This document shows positions 5,946 to 10,510 of a DNA stretch of 10,510 nt, in pieces. Position 1 is the first letter of the stretch. Every line of letters starts with the position of its first letter. This DNA comes from Bacillota bacterium (lineage in GTDB: Bacteria > Bacillota > Peptococcia > Peptococcales > Peptococcaceae). The stretch lies in assembly GCA_023443145.1 (NCBI GenBank), contig JAEZVS010000160.1:1-10510 (forward strand). Reading direction: 5' to 3'. The position numbers and the translations under genes were made by a program. The notes beneath the pieces are model-generated. The model saw only the letters and a list, made by a program, of their open reading frames with translations, did not search any database and was not told where the DNA came from.

Positions 5946-6926
5946 ATGATTCACACCATGTCTGCCAAAGCTCTGGCCCATGACGTGCTCTACGGACACA
6001 TGGTCACCAAAAAAGAGGCGCTGGCGCTTTACAACACACCCTTAGACGAATTGACACAAGGCGCCGAGACCATTCGTCGGCACATGTGCGGCAACGGCTT
6101 TGATTTGTGCACCATTGTCAACGGCAAAAGCGGCGCCTGTAGCGAAAACTGCACCTTCTGCGCCCAATCGTCCTGCAGCCGTGCCGATATTGCCGTTTAT
6201 CCTCTGATGACGAAGGATGAGATTGTAGCGGAAGCCCGCCGGCAAGATGCCGCCGGCGTATTGCGCTTTTCCATCGTCACCTCAGGGCGACGCCTATCCG
6301 CTAAAGAGGTGGACGACATGTGCGACGCCATCCGGCACATCCGCGCTGAAACAAGCCTCTCGGTCTGTGTGTCTTTCGGTCTTTTAGACGAAGCCGCTTT
6401 CATTCAATTAAAAGAAGCGGGCGCATCCCGCGTGCACAACAACTTAGAGGCCTCTCGCCGCTTTTTTCCCAAAATCTGCACCACCCACAGCACCGATGAT
6501 AAAATGCGCGCCATCCGCGCCGCACAGAAGGCAGGATTGAGCGTATGCAGCGGCGGCATTTTAGGATTGGGAGAAACTCGGGAAGACCGCATAGATCTGG
6601 CTTTGGAACTGCGCGAGCTGGGCATTAAAAGTGTGCCGGTGAACATACTCAACGCCATCGCCGGCACACCGTTGGAAGGGCGCCCTCCTCTTTCCGGCGA
6701 AGAAGTGGTGCGCACGGTGGCCATCTTTCGTTTTCTTTTACCGGATGCGGCCATTCGCCTGGCCGGCGGACGCGGCCTTTTTACCGACAAAGGCCGTGCC
6801 GCCTTTAAAGCCGGCGCCAATGCCGCCATCACCGGCGACATGCTCACCACCGCCGGTATCTCCGTGGAAACCGATAAAGCCCTTTTAAACGAATTGGGAT
6901 TTGAGGTGCGTTATGACGATGAGTAA
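5946..6926 (+). CDS. bioB: Biotin synthase (radical SAM), type II-like cysteine pattern
   Basis: Radical SAM enzyme inserting sulfur into dethiobiotin to form biotin, the last step of the pathway; 326 residues. The CxxxCxxC motif for the SAM-binding [4Fe-4S] cluster is Cys65, Cys69 and Cys72 in CSENCTFCAQS. Downstream signatures include HNNLEASRRFFPKICTTHS, VCSGGILGLGETREDR and IRLAGGR. Compared with E. coli BioB, whose second cluster uses Cys97, Cys128, Cys188 and Arg260, the Cys97 position is Ser109 (LRFSIVTSGR). Cys141, Cys201 and Arg271 align with the other ligands. Extra cysteines occur at 48, 55, 77, 126 and 178. This pattern fits the obligate-anaerobe type II BioB, reported to carry an auxiliary 4Fe-5S cluster instead of the sacrificial 2Fe-2S one. 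AAAGGAGG lies 5 nt before the ATG. The 3' end overlaps bioD. The enzyme identity is secure; the type II assignment is from remembered motifs. Confidence 0.97.
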   Translation: MIHTMSAKALAHDVLYGHMVTKKEALALYNTPLDELTQGAETIRRHMCGNGFDLCTIVNGKSGACSENCTFCAQSSCSRADIAVYPLMTKDEIVAEARRQDAAGVLRFSIVTSGRRLSAKEVDDMCDAIRHIRAETSLSVCVSFGLLDEAAFIQLKEAGASRVHNNLEASRRFFPKICTTHSTDDKMRAIRAAQKAGLSVCSGGILGLGETREDRIDLALELRELGIKSVPVNILNAIAGTPLEGRPPLSGEEVVRTVAIFRFLLPDAAIRLAGGRGLFTDKGRAAFKAGANAAITGDMLTTAGISVETDKALLNELGFEVRYDDE

Positions 6927-7605
6927 AGCGCTTTTTGTCATCGGCACCGGCACCGAGGTGGGGAAGACCTATGTGAGCGGCCTCATTTTACGTGCCTTGA
7001 CTGGCGCCGGCCTTCGGGCAGGCTACTTTAAAGCGGCCATGAGCGGAAACCTGCGCGACGAAAAGGGCCGTCTCATCCCGGGAGACGCGCGGCAGGTGCA
7101 GCGCATGGCCCATCTCAAGCAATCTGAAAAAAACATGTGCCCCTATGTGTACGAGGCGGCCGTCTCCCCGCATCTGGCCGGGCGCATGGAAGGACGGGCC
7201 GTCGACGAAGGCACGGTGATGACGGCTCTGGCGGCGGTGCGTGCCGAATATGACTATGTGCTCATTGAAGGCTCCGGCGGCATCTTTTGCCCCCTACGGG
7301 TGGATGGCGAGGACCGCTACGATCTTCCGGATTTTATTCGCGCCGTGGGCGCCCCGCTCCTTATGGTGGCCGATGCAGGCCTGGGCACCATCAATCAGGT
7401 GGTGCTGACCCAGACTTATTTATTGAACCGGGGCTTTCAATTGGCGGGGCTGGTGCTGAATCGCTTTGATGAAGCCGATCCCCTGCACCAAAACAACTTG
7501 GCCGAATGCATATCTCTCATCCATCCGCCCCTCACCTGCACCGTACCCGTCGATGGCGCTGACCTTTCGGCGGACCCTGCCGCACTTATTTCCTGCTTTC
7601 AATAA
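6913..7605 (+). CDS. bioD: Dethiobiotin synthetase
   Basis: ATP-dependent carboxylase that closes the ureido ring of 7,8-diaminopelargonic acid to give dethiobiotin; about 230 residues, a normal length. The N-terminal P-loop is GTGTEVGKTY (residues 11-20). GYFKAAMSG (38-44 region) supplies a Lys and Ser of the active site, VLIEGSGGIFCPL (117-128) is the second signature, and LVLNRF near 180 is typical of the fold. The chosen ATG at 6913 has GAGG 6 nt upstream and overlaps the end of bioB by 14 nt, which points to translational coupling. An ATG two codons downstream (6919) is also possible, and a TTG at 6901 is unlikely. It acts between BioA and BioB in the cytosol. AGGAGG after its stop serves bioA. 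Confidence 0.96.
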   Translation: MTMSKALFVIGTGTEVGKTYVSGLILRALTGAGLRAGYFKAAMSGNLRDEKGRLIPGDARQVQRMAHLKQSEKNMCPYVYEAAVSPHLAGRMEGRAVDEGTVMTALAAVRAEYDYVLIEGSGGIFCPLRVDGEDRYDLPDFIRAVGAPLLMVADAGLGTINQVVLTQTYLLNRGFQLAGLVLNRFDEADPLHQNNLAECISLIHPPLTCTVPVDGADLSADPAALISCFQ

Positions 7606-7617
7606 GGAGGCTTTGTC

Positions 7618-8820
7618 ATGCTTTGGTATCCTTACGAACAAATGAAGACCATGCGCCCGCCCTATCCAATCTCCGGCGCTCAGGGTATTTATTTGGAAAC
7701 CGACAGTCGCCGCCTCATCGATTCGGTGTCTTCCTGGTGGAGTGTCATCCACGGGTACAATCACCCTCGCTTAAACGCGGCGCTCCACGACCAAATCGAT
7801 CGCTTTGCCCATGTGATGCTGGGCGGTCTCAGCCATGAACCGGCCGAAGCGCTGGCCCAAAAGCTGGCCGACTGGCTGCCGGGCAGTCTGAACCACAGCT
7901 TTTTTTCCGACTCGGGCAGTGTGGCGGTGGAAGTGGCTCTTAAAATGGCCCTGCAATATTATATGAACCTGGGCGAAGGCGGGCGCACCAAAGTGTTGGC
8001 CTTAAACCACGCCTATCATGGCGACACCTTTCAAACCATGGCCGTGGGCGACGATGAAGATTATCATTTCGTGCTGAAAGCCTATGGTCCCTCGCCTCAT
8101 GTCATTCACATTCCCACAGACATCCCAGCCTTGGAAAAAGCCTTTGCCGAGCACCATCACGAGCTCAACGCCATGATTGTGGAACCTTTGCTCCAAGGGG
8201 CCGGCGGTATGCGCGTCTATGATGTGTCTTTTTTAGCCCGCGCACGAAAGCTCTGCGATCAATACGGCGTGCTTCTCATCTTTGACGAAGTGGCCACCGG
8301 CTTCGGGCGCACCGGCCACCGCTTTGTCTCCGATCTGGTGACACCCGATATTCTCGTCTTGGGCAAGGCCCTCACCGGCGGTTACATGGGTCATGCCGTC
8401 ACGGTGGCAAATGACCGTGTATTGCAAGCCTTTTGGAGCGATGAGGCCGGTCACGCCCTCATGCACGGTCCCACATTTATGGCCAATGCCCTGGCATGCC
8501 GGCTGGCGCTGGCATCCATTGCCCTTTTTGAAGAAGAAAGCTACATGGATAAAATCCGTCATATGGAAAAAATATTGCACCGAGAATGGCAAGGCTTTAC
8601 CGCGCCCAGCGTCCGAGACGTGCGCATCTTGGGACCGACCTTTGCCATTGAAGTGGATGATCCTCGGCGTTTGTCGGGCTATCAGGCCTTTGCCTATGAC
8701 CGCGGTGTTTTTGCCCGTCCCTTTTTAAACGTGTGCTATGCCATGCCGCCCTACATTATTGATGATGCCGCACTCGTACACATCATCGACACCGCCAAGG
8801 CTTGGTTTTTGCAAGATTGA
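7618..8820 (+). CDS. bioA: Adenosylmethionine-8-amino-7-oxononanoate (DAPA) aminotransferase
   Basis: PLP-dependent class III aminotransferase converting KAPA to 7,8-diaminopelargonic acid; 400 residues, slightly shorter than E. coli BioA because the N-terminus is trimmed. The family signature WYPYEQMK is at the start and SSWWSVIHGYNHP at about 38-50. FFSDSGSVAVEVALKMA (about 95-111) binds the cofactor phosphate, HAYHGDT follows at 131-137, Asp223 in IFDEVATGFGRTG contacts the pyridine nitrogen, and Lys250 in LGKALTGGY is the Schiff-base lysine. The paired Trp40-Trp41 and HGYNHP favour BioA over other class III enzymes. The amino donor (SAM in classical BioA, lysine in some relatives) cannot be read from the sequence. 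AGGAGG lies 7 nt before the ATG. It is the last gene of the operon; its stop codon is embedded in the -35 box of the next promoter. Confidence 0.95.
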   Translation: MLWYPYEQMKTMRPPYPISGAQGIYLETDSRRLIDSVSSWWSVIHGYNHPRLNAALHDQIDRFAHVMLGGLSHEPAEALAQKLADWLPGSLNHSFFSDSGSVAVEVALKMALQYYMNLGEGGRTKVLALNHAYHGDTFQTMAVGDDEDYHFVLKAYGPSPHVIHIPTDIPALEKAFAEHHHELNAMIVEPLLQGAGGMRVYDVSFLARARKLCDQYGVLLIFDEVATGFGRTGHRFVSDLVTPDILVLGKALTGGYMGHAVTVANDRVLQAFWSDEAGHALMHGPTFMANALACRLALASIALFEEESYMDKIRHMEKILHREWQGFTAPSVRDVRILGPTFAIEVDDPRRLSGYQAFAYDRGVFARPFLNVCYAMPPYIIDDAALVHIIDTAKAWFLQD

Positions 8821-8845
8821 CAAAGGCGTTCGCCAATTCTATACT
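8817..8845 (+). promoter_or_regulatory. trpS-tmk promoter (sigma-A type), overlapping the bioA stop codon
   Basis: -35 TTGACA (8817-8822), 17-bp spacer, -10 TATACT (8840-8845): a near-consensus promoter. The bioA stop codon TGA (8818-8820) lies inside the -35 hexamer. The likely transcription start near 8852 leaves a leader of about 30 nt, too short for a T-box. This promoter would let trpS and tmk be expressed when biotin represses the operon upstream. Confidence 0.88.
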
Positions 8846-8883
8846 TATTTTAATCACATTCTGACAAAAATGAGGAGTATGGT

Positions 8884-9897
8884 ATGGAAAAACGCAAGCG
8901 CATTTTAACAGGCGACCGCCCCACCGGCCGCCTACATATCGGACATTACGTGGGCAGTCTGTCCAGCCGGGTGCGGCTGCAAAAAGAATACGACAGCTTT
9001 ATTGAAATTGCTGATATTCAAGCCCTCACCACCCATTTTGAACGCCCTGAGCTCATCTCCGACAGTATTTTGCAAGTGGCCATGGACAACCTGTCGGTGG
9101 GGTTGGATCCCAATGAAGTCACGATATTTCTGCAATCTCAAATTCCGGCAATTGCCGAACTGACTGTCTTCTACTCAATGCTGACCACCGTCAACACTCT
9201 GCGCCACAATCCCACCGTTAAAAGCGAAGCCGCCCAATACGGCTACGACGACATGACCTACGGCTTTTTAGGCTATCCGGTGAGCCAGGCCGCCGACATC
9301 ACCTTCTGTTCTGCCGATCTGGTGCCGGTGGGCGAAGACCAGCGCCCCCATATTGAGCTTTGCCGCCGTCTGGCCCGACGCTTTAACGAAATGTATTCCC
9401 CTGATGAACCTCTCATCACCGTGCCGGATATTTTAATCGGCGAGTTTCCGCGCTTACCGGGATTGGACGGCAATGCCAAAATGGGCAAAAGCTTAGGCAA
9501 CGCCATTTACCTCTCCGATACTCCGGACGTGGTCAAGGAAAAGGTGATGAATGCAGTGACCGATCCGTCCCGCATTCGCAAGACCGATCCCGGGCATCCG
9601 GATATTTGCGTGGTGAGCACCTATCACCAAGTGTTTACACCGCAAGAGCATGAAGACATCTGCGCCCGCTGTAAGGCCGGTGAAATTGGCTGTGTGGCTT
9701 GTAAAAAACGGCTGCTCGAGAGTTTGGAAACCTTACTCAACCCCTTCCGCGAACGCCGCGCTTATTACGAAAATCATATAGACGAGGTGCGCCAAATCAT
9801 TGCCGCCGGCAATGCACGCGCCAACGAAATCGGCGACGCCATGAGCGCCCGCATGAAAGAATGCATGCATCTCACTTTATCAGGCGCCGGCAAATGA
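8884..9897 (+). CDS. trpS: Tryptophanyl-tRNA synthetase, with probable [4Fe-4S] cysteine motif
   Basis: Class I aminoacyl-tRNA synthetase charging tRNA-Trp; 337 residues, typical length. The nucleotide-binding HIGH motif is intact in TGRLHIGHYVG (His18-Ile-Gly-His21), and the KMSKS loop reads KMGKS (199-203). The GDRPTGRLHIGHY opening differs from the G-QPTG-LHLGNY opening of the E. coli/Bacillus form. It resembles the second TrpRS lineage found in many Clostridia, streptococci and actinomycetes, which includes indolmycin-tolerant enzymes. Near the C-terminus Cys242, Cys263, Cys270 and Cys273 are spaced C-x20-C-x6-C-x2-C, with GCVACKK at the end. This is close to the C-x22-C-x6-C-x2-C motif that binds a [4Fe-4S] cluster by the anticodon-binding region in Thermotoga maritima TrpRS. 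TGAGGAG precedes the ATG. It overlaps tmk by four bases. Confidence 0.97.
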   Translation: MEKRKRILTGDRPTGRLHIGHYVGSLSSRVRLQKEYDSFIEIADIQALTTHFERPELISDSILQVAMDNLSVGLDPNEVTIFLQSQIPAIAELTVFYSMLTTVNTLRHNPTVKSEAAQYGYDDMTYGFLGYPVSQAADITFCSADLVPVGEDQRPHIELCRRLARRFNEMYSPDEPLITVPDILIGEFPRLPGLDGNAKMGKSLGNAIYLSDTPDVVKEKVMNAVTDPSRIRKTDPGHPDICVVSTYHQVFTPQEHEDICARCKAGEIGCVACKKRLLESLETLLNPFRERRAYYENHIDEVRQIIAAGNARANEIGDAMSARMKECMHLTLSGAGK

Positions 9898-10499
9898 GCA
9901 GGCCTTTCATCGCCTTTGAGGGCATTGACGGTTCCGGAAAGAGCACGCAACTGCAACTTTTGGCCCAGCGCTTAACGGACGAAGGCCGAAATGTTTTTGT
10001 TACCTGCGAGCCTTCCCACGGCCCCGTGGGCCGTTTCATTCGCCGGAGTTTGCGCGACGATAAGGCCCTGGATGCCCACACTTTGGCCCTTCTTTTCACA
10101 GCCGACCGTCTGCTTCACATTGAAGACATGCGCGCCGCCATGGAAGAGGGACAAACGGTGCTCTGCGATCGCTACGTACTTTCTTCCATGGCCTACAACG
10201 GCATGGATCTTTCTGAAGACTGGGTGGCCACTTTAAACGCACCGGTTCTCGACCGTCTGCTGCCCGATGCCGTCATTTTAATCGACATATCCCCTGAATT
10301 GGCCATGGCGCGCATCCGATCGCGCGGTGATGCCGCCGAACGTTACGAAAAAATCGACGCTTTGGCAAAAATTCGCGCCGCCTATTTGCGCTTGGCAAAA
10401 ACGGCGACTTTTCCGGTGTATGTGCTGAACGGCGAGCAGCCGGTCCCAGCGCTGGCAGAGGAAATTTTTGCAGCCCTATCTCCGTGGTTGAACAAATAA
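9894..10499 (+). CDS. tmk: Thymidylate kinase (dTMP kinase)
   Basis: Phosphorylates dTMP to dTDP with ATP, on the route to dTTP for DNA synthesis; cytosolic, 201 residues, normal length. The P-loop is FEGIDGSGKST (residues 8-18), the DRY-type motif is LCDRYVLSSMAYNG (about 90-103), and the LID region is IRSRGDAAERYEK (about 141-153), basic residues in which contact ATP phosphates. The start is the ATG at 9894, which forms an ATGA overlap with the trpS stop. This gives the family's usual N-terminus (SRPFIAFEGIDG). A longer in-frame version from 9861 would add 11 unlikely residues. No strong ribosome binding site is seen, so translation probably depends on coupling with trpS. Only 11 nt follow the stop in the window. 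Confidence 0.97.
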   Translation: MSRPFIAFEGIDGSGKSTQLQLLAQRLTDEGRNVFVTCEPSHGPVGRFIRRSLRDDKALDAHTLALLFTADRLLHIEDMRAAMEEGQTVLCDRYVLSSMAYNGMDLSEDWVATLNAPVLDRLLPDAVILIDISPELAMARIRSRGDAAERYEKIDALAKIRAAYLRLAKTATFPVYVLNGEQPVPALAEEIFAALSPWLNK

Positions 10500-10510
10500 T
10501 AGGCAAAAAG

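Noticed and set aside
8825..8834. GGCG-TT-CGCC hairpin after bioA as a terminator
   Set aside because: The stem is only 4 bp with a 2-nt loop and no U-run follows. It lies in the spacer of the trpS promoter.
8846..8883. Trp T-box or TRAP-like leader for trpS
   Set aside because: The predicted leader is about 30 nt with no T-box sequence and no repeated GAG/UAG triplets.
1..10510. Mobile elements, CRISPR arrays, defence or toxin genes
   Set aside because: All substantial coding space is filled by housekeeping genes. I saw no transposase, integrase, direct-repeat array or terminal inverted repeats.

Overview
The window looks like chromosomal DNA from an anaerobic, Clostridia-like Bacillota (Firmicutes). 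The evidence is a T-box leader in front of a threonyl-tRNA synthetase, strong AGGAGG-type ribosome binding sites, TTGACA/TATAAT-type promoters with 17-bp spacers, a BirA-type biotin operator, and a biotin synthase with the cysteine pattern of the obligate-anaerobe form. The DNA is moderately GC-rich, and no mobile element, CRISPR array, phage gene or rRNA/tRNA gene is visible. I cannot name the species from the sequence alone.

Left half (minus strand, read right to left): a sigma-A-type promoter near 5205-5233 drives a leader of about 270 nt that carries a T-box riboswitch (specifier codon probably ACC, Thr). Next come thrS (threonyl-tRNA synthetase), a small class I SAM-dependent methyltransferase, and a membrane-anchored D-alanyl-D-alanine carboxypeptidase. 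These three genes are closely packed or overlapping and probably form one transcription unit. A palindromic hairpin that could act as a terminator separates them from a MetE/YxjG-like cobalamin-independent methionine synthase, which runs off the left edge.

Right half (plus strand): divergent from thrS is a biotin operon, bioY-bioB-bioD-bioA (biotin transporter S component, biotin synthase, dethiobiotin synthetase, DAPA aminotransferase). Its promoter has the -35 box inside a near-perfect BirA operator, so repression by biotin-loaded BirA is expected. The operon covers the steps KAPA -> DAPA -> dethiobiotin -> biotin plus uptake. No bioF or pimelate-forming gene (bioC, bioH, bioW, bioI) lies in the window. 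A separate promoter whose -35 box overlaps the bioA stop codon then serves trpS (tryptophanyl-tRNA synthetase with a likely Fe-S cysteine motif) and tmk (thymidylate kinase), joined by an ATGA overlap.

The roughly 400-bp divergent region 4930-5328 is the regulatory centre: T-box terminator, T-box, thrS promoter, BirA operator and bioY promoter. All genes belong to known families. The most interesting points are the type II-like BioB, the clean BirA operator, the T-box, the probable Fe-S site in TrpRS, and the long basic N-terminal extension of the carboxypeptidase. I found no evidence of an undescribed multi-gene system.
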